Source: Flavisphingopyxis soli
GTDB taxonomy: Bacteria > Pseudomonadota > Alphaproteobacteria > Sphingomonadales > Sphingomonadaceae
Assembly: GCF_007995095.1 (NCBI RefSeq)
Contig: NZ_VOPY01000004.1
Location: 1 to 64,000, forward strand
Direction: 5' to 3'
DNA length: 64,000 bases
Part shown: piece after piece, positions 34,238 to 44,116 of the stretch
Position numbering within the stretch: position 1 is the first letter of the stretch
Layout of the letters: the number at the start of each line of letters is the position of its first letter
Position numbers and translations under genes: made by a program
Notes under the pieces: model-generated
Database searches by the model: none
Told to the model about the DNA's origin: nothing
Seen by the model: only the letters and a program-made list of their open reading frames with translations

Positions 34238-35020
34238 GTGTCTCATGCTCCGCATATCGCCTCTTCCGCTGCCGTCTTGCCGACGCTCGAGCGCCTGCGC
34301 GCGGCGTTTCCCGCAGGCGCGCTGGCGCGCGGTGACGGCGGCGACTGGTCGCCCGACCTCGCCTTGCCAGCCTCTTTGTGGGAAATTTTCGGACATGGCG
34401 ACGACGTCTCGGCAGAGGCGTTCGCGCTCGCCTGTGCGCGCAGTTTCGCGGGCGAGAATATGCCCGCCAAGCCGTGGCTGTGGGTCCAGGACCGCGCCAG
34501 CATCCGCCGCTCGGGCCGGCCCTGTCTCCACGGCCTGTCGCCGCACCTGCGCAGCGGGCTCATCCATATCGCCGCGCCGCGCCCCGTCGATGCGCTGTGG
34601 GCAATGGAGGAGGGCGTAAGATGCCGCGCACTGTCCTTCGTGATCGGCGAGCTCGCCGAGGATCCCAAGCCGCTCGATTTCACCGCGACGCGGCGGCTGG
34701 TGCTGGCGAGCGAGGCGAGCGGGGTGCCGCTGATCCTCGTTCGCAAGGACGGGCACGCCAATTTGTCGGCGGCGCGGATGCGCTGGCGGGCGGCGGCGGC
34801 ACCGAGCCTGGCGCATCGCTGGAACGAGCGCGCGCCGGGCGCGCCGACCTGCCACGCCGAGCTGTTTCGCGCGCGCGGGCTGAGGCCCGGAGCATTCCAT
34901 CTTGCCTACGGGATCGGCGGCGATGACGCGGAGCGAGCGGCCTGGCCGGGCGATCGTCTCGATCTGGTTCCCGAACTTCGCGATCGACCGCTGGACGCGG
35001 ATCGTCTCGCGACGGGGTGA
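34238..35020 (+). CDS. imuA: ImuA-like protein of the translesion mutasome
   Basis: About 260 residues from a GTG at 34238; the frame opens further upstream, but the LexA box makes an earlier start unlikely. The protein is a short RecA/SulA-like member of the alphaproteobacterial ImuA family, with LWVQDRASIRRSGRPCLHGL and ALSFVIGELAEDPKPLDFTATRRLVLASEASGVPLILVR. ImuA joins ImuB and DnaE2 for SOS mutagenesis. Its 3' end overlaps imuB by about 98 bp in another frame, more than the usual few bases. Confidence 0.88.
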   Translation: MSHAPHIASSAAVLPTLERLRAAFPAGALARGDGGDWSPDLALPASLWEIFGHGDDVSAEAFALACARSFAGENMPAKPWLWVQDRASIRRSGRPCLHGLSPHLRSGLIHIAAPRPVDALWAMEEGVRCRALSFVIGELAEDPKPLDFTATRRLVLASEASGVPLILVRKDGHANLSAARMRWRAAAAPSLAHRWNERAPGAPTCHAELFRARGLRPGAFHLAYGIGGDDAERAAWPGDRLDLVPELRDRPLDADRLATG

Positions 35021-36497
35021 AGCGGCGCTTGCCGACGCGCCGACCGTGCTCGTCACCGAGGGTGCGCACGGTCCCAGGATCGACGCCGCCAACCCGCCCG
35101 CAGCGGCGATCGGCGCGCGTGCCGGGGCGCGGCTGACCGACGCGCGGATGCTCGATCCGGGCATCGTCGCGGTGCCGTCGGACCATATGGGCGACGATGC
35201 CACGCTTGAGAAAATGGCGCTGGCGGCGCAGCGCTGGGGACCGTGGAGCGCGCCCGACCGGCCCGATGCGATCCTGCTCGACGCGACCGGATCGGCGCAT
35301 CTGGCGGGTGGCGAAGCGGCAATGCTGGCCGAGATCGAGGCGCGTTATGCGGCGCAGGGCTATGATGCGCGCAGCGCGATCGCGCCGACCGCGGGCGCGG
35401 CATGGGCGCTGTCGCATTACGGCGCGGCGCACACCGTGCTGCTCGACCCCCATGCGATTGCCGCCGCGCTCGCGCCGCTGCCCGTCGCGGCGCTGCGGCT
35501 CGACGACGACCTCATCGTGCTGCTGACGCGGCTGGGATTGAAGAGCATCGGCGACATCCTCAGCGTGCCGCGCGCCGGACTGGCGCGGCGCTTTCGCAAC
35601 CGCCGCTCGGCCGACGCCAACCCGCTGATGCGGATCGACCAGCTGACCGGCCGCCTGCCCGAACCGTTGGTGCCGATTATCGCCGATCCGCCCGCGCAGG
35701 CCGACCGGCGGCTGATGGAGCCGCTGCGCCATAGCGATCTCGTCAAGCGTGTCATCGGCGATCTCGCCGGCGATCTGGCGCGGACATTGGAGGCCAAGCG
35801 GCAGGGCGCGCGCCGCCTGCTGCTGCTGTTGTGGCGCGTCGACGGCGGCGCGATCGACCGGCGTGTCGAGCTCGCCTCGCCGTCGCGCGATCCGGCGCAT
35901 ATCGCGGCGCTGTTCGACGAGCGGCTGGACGATATCGATGCCGGGCTCGGCATCGACCAGGCGCGGCTCGTCGCGATCTGGGCCGAGCCGCTGGTCCACG
36001 GCCAGGTCCGGCTCGACGGCGAGAACGAGGACGAGGGCGACATAGCGCGGCTGGTCGACCGGCTGGTGACGCGGCTCGGCGCGCAGGCGGTGCGCAGCCC
36101 GCGCGCGCAGGCGAGCCATTTGCCCGAACGCGCACAGCGCTGGGCGTCGGTGGGGCCGGCGATCGGGGCGACGGCGGCGCTCCAGCTCGATTTGGGCTTT
36201 CACCACCGGCCATTGAAGCTGCTCGACCGCGCCGAGGCGATCACCGTCATCTATGCCACGCCCGAGGGATTGCCGCGCCGTTTTCGCTGGCGCGGCGGAC
36301 TGCACGACATCGTCCGCGTCGAAGGGCCCGAGCGGATCGCACCCGAATGGTGGCGCGAGCGGTCGAGCGCGAGGCTGCGCGATTATTACCGGATCGAGGA
36401 CGAAAGCGGACGGCGCTACTGGATCTATCGCCACGGGCTGATCGGCGACGGGCGCGGCGGCATACCTGACTGGTATCTGCACGGGCTGTTCGCGTGA
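34923..36497 (+). CDS. imuB: ImuB, Y-family polymerase-like mutasome adaptor
   Basis: A protein of 524 residues from the ATG at 34923. It has the Y-family layout (palm/fingers, then LIVLLTRLGLKSIGDILSVPRAGLARRF helix-hairpin-helix, then little finger). The N-terminus reads AIVSIWFPNFAIDRW, where active Y polymerases have an Asp, so catalysis is lost, as known for ImuB. It serves as a hub binding the beta clamp, ImuA and DnaE2. It ends 12 bp before dnaE2 and shares the LexA-controlled operon. Confidence 0.93.
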   Translation: MTRSERPGRAIVSIWFPNFAIDRWTRIVSRRGEAALADAPTVLVTEGAHGPRIDAANPPAAAIGARAGARLTDARMLDPGIVAVPSDHMGDDATLEKMALAAQRWGPWSAPDRPDAILLDATGSAHLAGGEAAMLAEIEARYAAQGYDARSAIAPTAGAAWALSHYGAAHTVLLDPHAIAAALAPLPVAALRLDDDLIVLLTRLGLKSIGDILSVPRAGLARRFRNRRSADANPLMRIDQLTGRLPEPLVPIIADPPAQADRRLMEPLRHSDLVKRVIGDLAGDLARTLEAKRQGARRLLLLLWRVDGGAIDRRVELASPSRDPAHIAALFDERLDDIDAGLGIDQARLVAIWAEPLVHGQVRLDGENEDEGDIARLVDRLVTRLGAQAVRSPRAQASHLPERAQRWASVGPAIGATAALQLDLGFHHRPLKLLDRAEAITVIYATPEGLPRRFRWRGGLHDIVRVEGPERIAPEWWRERSSARLRDYYRIEDESGRRYWIYRHGLIGDGRGGIPDWYLHGLFA

Positions 36498-36509
36498 GCC
36501 GGGCGCGTC

Positions 36510-39500
36510 ATGCCTGAAGGCCCGCTGACCCCTGACCGGCGGACGCTGGCGCAGGTCGACGACAGCGGCTTTGCGCCCAATCCGCGCGCCGATTTCGTCG
36601 AGCTTGGGTTGGCGAGCTGCTTTTCGTTCCTGCGCGGCGCGTCGGATGCGGTCGACCTCGTGCTGACGGCATTGCGGCTGGGTTACGATGCGATCGGTAT
36701 CGCCGACCGCAACACGCTCGCCGGGGTCGTGCGGCTCCACAACGAGGCGACGACGGCACGCCTCACCCCCGTGATCGGGTGCCGCCTCGTTACGATCGAG
36801 GGCCATCACTTCCTCGCTTATCCGACCGATCGCGCTGCCTATGGGCGACTGTCGGCCTTGCTGTCGCACGCCAAGATGGCGACCGCCGAGGGCGCGTGGC
36901 AGGCCAAGGACGGCTGCGACATCACGCTCGACATGCTCGCCGCGCACCAGGAGGGCGTGCAGCTGGTCTGGCTGCCACCCGACGATCTCGATAGCGGGGA
37001 CGGGGCCGAGGCGACGCTCGCGGCGCTGGCCGCGCGGCTGGCGAGCCTGCGCCATGTCGCCGCCGCCTATCTCTATCGCGGCGACGATGTCGCGCGGATC
37101 GTGCGGCTCGACGCGATGGCCACGGCGCATCGCCTCTCGATCCTTGCGACCAACGACGTGCATTACCACGCGCCCGAACGCCGCCCGTTGCAGGACATCA
37201 TGACGTGTATCCGCGAAAAGACGACGATCGCGCGCGCCGGCCTTACGCTCCACGCCAATGCCGAGCGGCATTTGAAATCTCCCGACGAGATGATCCGGCT
37301 GTTTGCGCGCTGGCCGCACGCGATCCACGCCGCGCGCGATGTCGCCGATGCGTGTGCCTTCAGCCTCACCGAGCTGGCCTATGAATATCCCGACGAGCCG
37401 GTGCCCGCGGGCCGCAGCCCCGATGAACAGCTCGCGATCCTGACTCGCGAGGGCGCGGCGAACCGCTATCCCGATGGCGTGCCCGAGAAGGTCGATGCGG
37501 TGATCGCGCGCGAGCTGGCGCTGATCGCCAAGCTCAAAATCGCGCGCTATTTCCTCACGATCAAGGACATCATCGATTTCGCGCGCGGCTGCGATCCGCC
37601 GATCCTGTGCCAGGGGCGCGGCAGCGCGGCCAACAGCGCGGTGTGCTATTGCCTCGAAATCACCGCGGTCGACCCCGCCGCGCACGAATTGCTGTTCGAC
37701 CGTTTCATCTCGGAGGAGCGCAAGGAGCCGCCCGATATCGACGTCGATTTCGAGCACGAGCGGCGCGAGGAGGTGATCCAGTATATCTATGCGCGCTATG
37801 GCCGGCATCGCGCGGGCCTGTGCGCGACGGTGATCCATTACCGCCCGCGCATGGCGATCCGCGAGGTCGGCAAGGTGATGGGATTGTCGGCCGACGTTAC
37901 CTCGGCGCTGGCGCGGACGGTGTGGGGATCGCACGGGCGCGAGATTGCCGCAAAGCACGCCGCAGAAGCCGGGCTCGACCTTGGCGATCCGCAGCTCAAG
38001 CGCGTCCTCCATCTGACCGAGCAGATGATCGGCATGCCGCGCCACCTGTCGCAGCATGTCGGCGGCTTCATCCTGACGCAGGGTCCGCTCATCGAAACCG
38101 TGCCAATCGGCAACGGCGCGATGCCCGATCGCAGCTTCATCGAATGGGACAAGGACGATATCGACGCGCTCGGGATCCTGAAGATCGACATCCTCGCCCT
38201 CGGCATGCTGACCTGCATCCGCAAATGCCTCGACCTGCTCGGCGAACATCACGATCGGCGCGAGACACTGGCGAGCGTGCCGCGCGAGGACCCGGCGGTC
38301 TATGGGATGCTGCGCAAGGGCGATTCATTGGGCGTGTTCCAGGTCGAAAGCCGCGCGCAGATGAACATGCTCCCGAGGCTCAAGCCGCGGCGCTTCTACG
38401 ACCTCGTCATCCAGGTCGCCATCGTCCGGCCAGGGCCGATCCAGGGCGACATGGTCCACCCCTATCTCAAACGCCGGCGCGGCGCCGAGAGCGTCGACAT
38501 CCCCAGGCCGGGCCCCGCGCACGGCCCCCCCGACGAGCTGACCAGTATCTTGGACCGGACGCTGGGCGTGCCGATCTTCCAGGAACAGGCGATGAAGATC
38601 GCGCTCGACGCGGCGAAATTCTCGCCTGCCGAGGCCAACCAGTTGCGCAAGGCGATGGCGACGTTTCGTTCGCGCGGGATGGTCGACGAACTGCAGGACA
38701 AGATGGTCGGGCGGATGATCGCGCGCGGCTATGATCCCGATTTTTCGCAGCGCTGCTTCAACCAGATCCGCGGCTTTGGCGAATACGGTTTCCCCGAAAG
38801 CCATGCGGCGAGCTTTGCGCATCTCGTCTATGTCTCGAGCTGGCTCAAATGCCATTATCCCGCCGCCTTCGCCTGCGGATTGCTCAACTCGCAACCGATG
38901 GGGTTTTACGCGCCCGCGCAGATCGTCCGAGATGCACAGGATCACGGCGTCGAGGTCCGCGCGATCGACGTCAACGAGAGCAATTGGGATAACAGCCTCG
39001 AAGCCTATGGCGATGTCTCGCCGCCGCTGCGGCTCGGCCTGCGCCAGGTCGATGGCTTGCGCGAAGCGTGGGCGGCGCGGCTGATCGCGGCGCGCGAGCA
39101 GGGCGGGCAGTTCGCCAGTGTCGCCGACCTCCACGCCCGCGCGGGCCTGTCGCCGAGCGTGATCGAACGGATCGCCGCCGCCGACGCCTTTCGCTCGATC
39201 GGCCTCGACCGGCGTCAGGCGTTATGGGATGCGCGCGCGCTCAAGCCCGCGATCGACCTGCCGCTGTTCGCTGCCGCCGATGCGCGCGACGAGGGGGCTG
39301 AAAAGGCGCAGCATTTGCTCCCCGCGATGCCGCTCAGCGAACATGTCGTCGCCGATTACCAGACGACACGCCTCAGCCTCAAAGCCCATCCGGTGAGCTT
39401 CCTGCGGCAGGATCTGGCGCGGCGCGGTTTTACCCCCGCCGACCGGCTGCGGAGCCTCAGGTTCAAGCAGTTCGTCCAGGTGGCGGGCGTCGTCCTCATT

Positions 39501-39917
39501 CGCCAGCGGCCGGGCAGCGCCAAGGGGGTGTGCTTCATCACGCTCGAGGACGAGGCCGGCGTCGTCAACCTCGTCGTCTGGCCCGACACGATGGAGAAAT
39601 ACCGCCGCGTCATCATGGGCGCACGCCTCATGGAGGTGAAGGGCCGCGTCGAGATGGACGACGAGGTGATCCACGTCATCGTCACCGAACTGATCGATGC
39701 GACGCAGCGGCTCGCCGCGCTGTCGCACGACCTGCTCGCCCCGTCGGTCGCACGCGCCGACGAGGTCAATCGCCCGGCCCGCACGATGAGCGGGGTGAAG
39801 CAGGCGATCCGCGTCCCCGCGACGCGCGCCGATCCGCGCGGGCGCGCGCTGCCGCCCGCGGTATCGGGCCATCCGCGCAACGTGCGCATCCTGCCGAAAA
39901 GCCGCGATTTCCATTAG
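36510..39917 (+). CDS. dnaE2: Error-prone DNA polymerase III alpha-type subunit DnaE2
   Basis: A protein of 1135 residues. The N-terminal PHP domain (FVELGLASCFSFLRGASDAVDLV, IGIADRNTLAGVVRLH) is followed by the polymerase palm with catalytic Asp residues in PPDIDVDFEHERREEVIQYIY. Beyond it are GRGSAANSAVCYCL and the C-terminal OB domain (QVAGVVLIRQRPGSAKGVCFITLEDE). It is the catalytic translesion enzyme of the ImuABC mutasome, induced by the upstream LexA box. Length is normal for DnaE2 (about 1050-1150). It is convergent with, and slightly overlaps, the glutathione transferase gene. Confidence 0.96.
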   Translation: MPEGPLTPDRRTLAQVDDSGFAPNPRADFVELGLASCFSFLRGASDAVDLVLTALRLGYDAIGIADRNTLAGVVRLHNEATTARLTPVIGCRLVTIEGHHFLAYPTDRAAYGRLSALLSHAKMATAEGAWQAKDGCDITLDMLAAHQEGVQLVWLPPDDLDSGDGAEATLAALAARLASLRHVAAAYLYRGDDVARIVRLDAMATAHRLSILATNDVHYHAPERRPLQDIMTCIREKTTIARAGLTLHANAERHLKSPDEMIRLFARWPHAIHAARDVADACAFSLTELAYEYPDEPVPAGRSPDEQLAILTREGAANRYPDGVPEKVDAVIARELALIAKLKIARYFLTIKDIIDFARGCDPPILCQGRGSAANSAVCYCLEITAVDPAAHELLFDRFISEERKEPPDIDVDFEHERREEVIQYIYARYGRHRAGLCATVIHYRPRMAIREVGKVMGLSADVTSALARTVWGSHGREIAAKHAAEAGLDLGDPQLKRVLHLTEQMIGMPRHLSQHVGGFILTQGPLIETVPIGNGAMPDRSFIEWDKDDIDALGILKIDILALGMLTCIRKCLDLLGEHHDRRETLASVPREDPAVYGMLRKGDSLGVFQVESRAQMNMLPRLKPRRFYDLVIQVAIVRPGPIQGDMVHPYLKRRRGAESVDIPRPGPAHGPPDELTSILDRTLGVPIFQEQAMKIALDAAKFSPAEANQLRKAMATFRSRGMVDELQDKMVGRMIARGYDPDFSQRCFNQIRGFGEYGFPESHAASFAHLVYVSSWLKCHYPAAFACGLLNSQPMGFYAPAQIVRDAQDHGVEVRAIDVNESNWDNSLEAYGDVSPPLRLGLRQVDGLREAWAARLIAAREQGGQFASVADLHARAGLSPSVIERIAAADAFRSIGLDRRQALWDARALKPAIDLPLFAAADARDEGAEKAQHLLPAMPLSEHVVADYQTTRLSLKAHPVSFLRQDLARRGFTPADRLRSLRFKQFVQVAGVVLIRQRPGSAKGVCFITLEDEAGVVNLVVWPDTMEKYRRVIMGARLMEVKGRVEMDDEVIHVIVTELIDATQRLAALSHDLLAPSVARADEVNRPARTMSGVKQAIRVPATRADPRGRALPPAVSGHPRNVRILPKSRDFH

Positions 39918-40534
39918 TGCGTGGCGGTGCTCGTCTCGCTGCGCCACGGCTCGCGGCGGACCATCGCGGTTTGGAACAATGCCGAGGCGCGCAGTTCGGC
40001 GAGCCATTGCTGGACGCGCGGGAGCGGCTGCGCGTCGAACCATCCGCGGTCGGTCTCGGCAAACTGGCGGACGAAGGGCATGATCGCGATGTCGGCAAGC
40101 GTGGGCCGCCCGCCACAGAGATAGGCGTTGCGCTCAAGCCGTGCCTCGAGATCGCGGAGAATGGCCAGACCTGCAGCGCGGTGTTCGACCGGATCGGCGT
40201 CGTGGCGGTCGGCATATTTATAGCGGTCGAGATGGTGTTTGAAGGCGCCGTCGTTGGTTGCGATGAGGCCCTTGTCGTCGCCCGCCAGCCAGTCCTCGGG
40301 ATCGTTCTGTCCGAGCGCCCAGCGCATGATGTCGATGCTCTCGTCGATCACCGTGCCGTCGGGCAGGACGAGGACGGGAACGGTCCCCTTGGGCGAGGCG
40401 ATAAGCATGGCTTCGGGCTTGTCGCGCAGCTTCACCTCGCGGATCTCGCAGGCGATGCCGCTGGCGATCAGCGCCATGCGCGCACGCATCGCATAGGGGC
40501 AGCGGCGAAAGCTGTAGAGGACGGGTTCAGTCAT
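39914..40534 (-). CDS. Glutathione S-transferase family protein
   Basis: A protein of 206 residues from the ATG at 40534. The thioredoxin-like N-domain has LYSFRRCPYAMRARMALIASG (a CPYA motif in place of the dithiol), SPKGTVPVLVLPDGTVIDES (cis-Pro and glutathione gamma-Glu contact) and SIDIMRWAL. The helical C-domain follows (CGGRPTLADIAIMPFVRQF). The CPYA pattern suggests glutaredoxin-like or omega/beta-type GST activity. It overlaps the end of trhO by 8 bp, so the two are co-transcribed. The substrate is unknown. Confidence 0.92.
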   Translation of the reverse strand: MTEPVLYSFRRCPYAMRARMALIASGIACEIREVKLRDKPEAMLIASPKGTVPVLVLPDGTVIDESIDIMRWALGQNDPEDWLAGDDKGLIATNDGAFKHHLDRYKYADRHDADPVEHRAAGLAILRDLEARLERNAYLCGGRPTLADIAIMPFVRQFAETDRGWFDAQPLPRVQQWLAELRASALFQTAMVRREPWRSETSTATH

Positions 40535-41477
40535 CGCCGCCGGGGAGCACCGCGCCGACATGGGCGAGGCCGCGCGCCCTGGCGAGTTCGCTCTGGCGGT
40601 GGCGCTCGGCATAGCGGACGCGATCGGCGTCGCTGCGCGTCGCGTGGCAGGCGGGGCAGCTGACGCCCTCGACATAGAGTTGGGACGCGCGCTGATCGGG
40701 CCCGACGGGCATGCGGCAGGCGCGGCACAGGCCGTGCGTGCCGGTTGCGAGGCCGTGGGTAATCGCGACGCGTTCGTCGAAAACGAAGCATTCGCCCTGC
40801 CAGCGGCTGTCCTCGGGCGCGACCTTTTCGAGATAGGCGAGGATGCCGCCGTCGAGATGATAGACCTGCTCGAGCCCCTCGCGCTTGAGGAAGGCGGTCG
40901 CCTTTTCACAACGGATGCCGCCGGTGCAGAACATCGCGATCTTCGGCTGGGCCTCGCCGTGCGTCAGCGCCTCGCGGTTTTCCTCGAACCAGGCGGGGAA
41001 ATCGCCGAAGCGCTGTGTGCCCGGATCGATCGCGCCGGCAAAGCTGCCGATCGCGACCTCGTAATCGTTGCGGGTATCGATGACGATGGTGGCGGGATCG
41101 TCGATCAGCGCATTCCACTCGGCGGGCGCGACATAGGTGCCGGCATCGCGCGCAGGGTCGAGATCGGGCTGCCCCATGGTGACGATCTCTGCCTTCACGC
41201 GGACCTTCATGCGGTAGAAGGGCATTGTCGCGGCGCGCGAGCGCTTGACGGTAAGGTCGGCGCAGCCGGGCAGGGCGGCGATCGCGGCGAGGGCGGCCTC
41301 AATGCCCTTGTCCGACCCGGCGATCGTGCCGTTGATGCCTTCGCGCGCGATCAGCAGTGTGCCCTTGATGCCGTGCGCGGTGCAGGCGGCGGCGAGGCTA
41401 TCGCGGATCGCGTCGCAATCGTCGAACGCGGTAAAGCGGTAGAGCGCGGCGACAGCAATCGGGAGGGGCAGGCTCAT
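40527..41477 (-). CDS. trhO: tRNA uridine(34) hydroxylase TrhO (rhodanese family)
   Basis: A protein of 316 residues. The N-terminal acylphosphatase-like domain (LYRFTAFDDCDAIRDSLAAAC, LLIAREGINGTIAGS) and rhodanese domain with IVIDTRNDYEVAIGSFAGAIDP and the active-site Cys in MFCTGGIRCEKATAFL are diagnostic. A C-terminal Cys-rich segment (CRACRMPV, CPACHA) probably binds zinc. TrhO makes 5-hydroxyuridine at position 34 of tRNAs using O2. It is first in a two-gene transcript with the GST gene. Confidence 0.93.
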   Translation of the reverse strand: MSLPLPIAVAALYRFTAFDDCDAIRDSLAAACTAHGIKGTLLIAREGINGTIAGSDKGIEAALAAIAALPGCADLTVKRSRAATMPFYRMKVRVKAEIVTMGQPDLDPARDAGTYVAPAEWNALIDDPATIVIDTRNDYEVAIGSFAGAIDPGTQRFGDFPAWFEENREALTHGEAQPKIAMFCTGGIRCEKATAFLKREGLEQVYHLDGGILAYLEKVAPEDSRWQGECFVFDERVAITHGLATGTHGLCRACRMPVGPDQRASQLYVEGVSCPACHATRSDADRVRYAERHRQSELARARGLAHVGAVLPGGDD

Positions 41478-41568
41478 TGCATTGGGGTCCGGGAATCGCG
41501 GGGCAGGCGGGCGTGCCTCCTAGCAGAGAGGCCGCGCCGCGCCAAACGCTGCGCCCGCTAAGACGCGG

Positions 41569-44115
41569 TCACAGGCCGGGCAGGACCTGGGCGGCGAAGC
41601 CCCAGCCCTTGAGGTCGCGCGACGCGGCGCGCGCGAGCAGTTCGTCGGTATCGGCAATCGTCCAGCGGCCGGCGCTGTCGATATCGGCGAGCTCGTCCCA
41701 GCCGACGGGTGCGGCAACGGGCGCGCAGTCGCGCGCGCGCGCCGAATAGGGCATGACTGCGGTCGAGCCGCGCTGGTTGCGCAGATAATCGATGAAGATC
41801 TTCCCCTTGCGCTTGGCCTTCGACATCGTCGCGACGAAGCGGTCGGGCTCGGCGAGGCTCATTGCTTCGGCGAAGCGTTTGGAAAAATCCTTGTGCGTGT
41901 CCCAGTCGTGGCCGGGGTCGAGCGGGACGACGACATGGACGCCCTTGCCGCCCGACAGCATCGCGAAGCTGACGAGGCCGATATCGGCGAGGTGCTGGTG
42001 GATGTCGGCCGCCGCCTTCTTGACCTCTTCGAAGCAGAGCCCCTCGTCGGGGTCGAGGTCGAAGATCATCCGGTCGGGCCGTTCCAGCGTTTCGACATGA
42101 CTGTCCCAGCCGTGGAATTCGATCGTCCCCATCTGGACGCAGGCGAGCAGGCCGCCGGCGTCGTCGAGGTAGAGATAGTCTTCGTGGCCGCCGTCCTTTT
42201 CGCGGATCGGCACGTGTTTGACATGGTCGCCGAACGAACCCGAATCGTGTTTCTGGAAGAAGCATTTCTTCGCCCGCCCCTGTGGACAGCGGACGAGGCT
42301 GATCGGTCGGTTGGCGCAGTGCGGCAGCATGACGGGCGCAATTGCGGCGTAATAATCGGCGAGATCGCCCTTGGTCGCCTTCGCCTCGGGAAAGATGACG
42401 CGGTCGCGGCTCGAGATTGTCACGTCGCTCGCCGGGGTGTCGGGTACGGGCTGTTTCACTTCGGGGGTCACGTCCTTTGCCTCCTTGTCGTCGCGCAGGC
42501 CGAGATAGCTCGCATGGCGGACCGAACCACCCGCGGTGAATTCGGCAAAGGCGATCTCGGCGACGAGCCTGGGGGTCAGCCAGTGGACCTTGCGCGCGCT
42601 CGCCTTGTCGACTTCGGCCGGCGGCGTCTTGCGCGCGAGTTTGGCAAAGCGATCGGCAAGGTCGTCCATCACCGCCTGGTTGAAGCCGGTGCCGACGTTG
42701 CCCTTGTAAACGAGCTCGTCGCCTTCGTGCTGGGCGAGCAGCAGCGAGGAAAAGGGGCGGCCCTTGGCGCTCGATTCCTTCCAGCCGATGACGACGAATT
42801 CCTGTCGCCGCGTGCACTTGACCTTGACCCAGGCCTTGCTCCGCCGCCCGGCATATTTCGCGTCGGCGCGCTTGGCGATAATGCCTTCCTGCCCCGCGGC
42901 GCACATCGCCGCGTAGAGCTTTTCGCCCGCGCCGATGACATGGTCGGCGACATGGATCGGCGGCGCGGCATCGGCGAGCAGCGCCTCGAGCCGCTCCTTG
43001 CGCTCGAGATTGCCGAGGCCGGTGAGGTCGGTGCCGTCGAGATCGAGCAGGTCGAACGCGAAATAGTGCATCGGCGTTGCCTCGGTCTGCGCGCCGTGGC
43101 CGCGCTTGAGCACCTCCTGCAGCGACGAGAAATCGGGATTTCCGTCCTTACCATAAGCGACGATTTCTCCGTCGATCAGGCACTGCGGCAGGTCGAGCGC
43201 GGCGATATGGCGCACCAGCGGACCGAACTTGTCGGTCCAGTCCTTGCCGTTACGCGTGTAGACATGGACGTCGTCGCCCGACGCAGCGACCAGCGCGCGA
43301 TAGCCGTCGAACTTGATCTCGTGGAACCAGCCATTGCCCGTGGGGACATCGTCGACGAGCGTCGCGAGCTGGGGCTGGCGGAATTCGGGTGGCTTGCCGC
43401 CGGGTTTTTTCTTGCGCGCCAGTTTGCCGGGCGTCTTCGCGACCTTCGCATTGTGTTCGGCGGCCTCGGTCATCGCGGCGTTGAATGCCTGGCCCTTCTT
43501 GCCCTTCAGCGATTGCGCACCGTCTTCGTCGGCGGCGATCTCGGCCATTGTCCGGCCGGTCAGCACGCTGGTCAGCTCGCGCGCGACGAGATCGTCGCTG
43601 CCGCCGGCATAGGCGTCGTCGATCTTGCGCAGCAGCCAGTTCTCGCGCTTTTCATTGCCGCGGGGTTTCAGTCGGATGAGGATCCACTCGCCCTTCATCC
43701 GTGTCCCGTCGAGCGTGAAGTGGAGGTGACCCTTGTCGATATCGCTGGCGCTCTTGCCCGCGATCGGCGCCCAGCTGCCGCGATCCCACAGCATGATCGT
43801 GCCGCCGCCATATTGGCCCTGGGGGATGATGCCTTCGAAATCGGCATAGCTCATCGGATGATCCTCGGTCCGCACTGCGAGCCGCTTGTCGTCGGGTTTG
43901 GCGCTCGGTCCCTTGGTCACCGCCCAGCTCTTGAGCACGTCGTCGACCTCGATACGGAAATCGTAATGCAGCCCCGTCGCGTCGTGCTTCTGGACGATGA
44001 AGCGCCCCCCGTTTTTGGTGCCTTGGCCCTTGGCGACCTTGCCCGCGGGTTCGTCGGTCAGCGCGAAGTCGCGCTTGGCATTATACTGGGCGAGCGGATC
44101 GGCGGTCTTGGCCAT
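41569..44115 (-). CDS. ligD: DNA ligase D (end-joining ligase/polymerase/phosphoesterase)
   Basis: A protein of 848 residues in the order phosphoesterase, ligase, polymerase. The N-terminal 3'-phosphoesterase domain has FIVQKHDATGLHYDFRIEVDDVLKSWAVTKG. The central ATP-dependent ligase contains the nucleotidyl Lys in WFHEIKFDGYRALV. The C-terminal primase-like polymerase holds ISLVRCPQG, FDLDPDEGL (metal Asp residues) and SGGKGVHVVVPL. LigD seals double-strand breaks together with Ku. The start is 1 bp past the ku stop, so they form one operon. All three domains appear intact. Confidence 0.95.
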   Translation of the reverse strand: MAKTADPLAQYNAKRDFALTDEPAGKVAKGQGTKNGGRFIVQKHDATGLHYDFRIEVDDVLKSWAVTKGPSAKPDDKRLAVRTEDHPMSYADFEGIIPQGQYGGGTIMLWDRGSWAPIAGKSASDIDKGHLHFTLDGTRMKGEWILIRLKPRGNEKRENWLLRKIDDAYAGGSDDLVARELTSVLTGRTMAEIAADEDGAQSLKGKKGQAFNAAMTEAAEHNAKVAKTPGKLARKKKPGGKPPEFRQPQLATLVDDVPTGNGWFHEIKFDGYRALVAASGDDVHVYTRNGKDWTDKFGPLVRHIAALDLPQCLIDGEIVAYGKDGNPDFSSLQEVLKRGHGAQTEATPMHYFAFDLLDLDGTDLTGLGNLERKERLEALLADAAPPIHVADHVIGAGEKLYAAMCAAGQEGIIAKRADAKYAGRRSKAWVKVKCTRRQEFVVIGWKESSAKGRPFSSLLLAQHEGDELVYKGNVGTGFNQAVMDDLADRFAKLARKTPPAEVDKASARKVHWLTPRLVAEIAFAEFTAGGSVRHASYLGLRDDKEAKDVTPEVKQPVPDTPASDVTISSRDRVIFPEAKATKGDLADYYAAIAPVMLPHCANRPISLVRCPQGRAKKCFFQKHDSGSFGDHVKHVPIREKDGGHEDYLYLDDAGGLLACVQMGTIEFHGWDSHVETLERPDRMIFDLDPDEGLCFEEVKKAAADIHQHLADIGLVSFAMLSGGKGVHVVVPLDPGHDWDTHKDFSKRFAEAMSLAEPDRFVATMSKAKRKGKIFIDYLRNQRGSTAVMPYSARARDCAPVAAPVGWDELADIDSAGRWTIADTDELLARAASRDLKGWGFAAQVLPGL

Positions 44116-44116
44116 G

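Noticed and set aside
34680-38252. A 1190-codon minus-strand open frame opposite imuA, imuB and dnaE2
   Set aside because: It has no recognisable domain, spans three well-supported genes and shows the Arg/Ala-rich composition of antisense frames.
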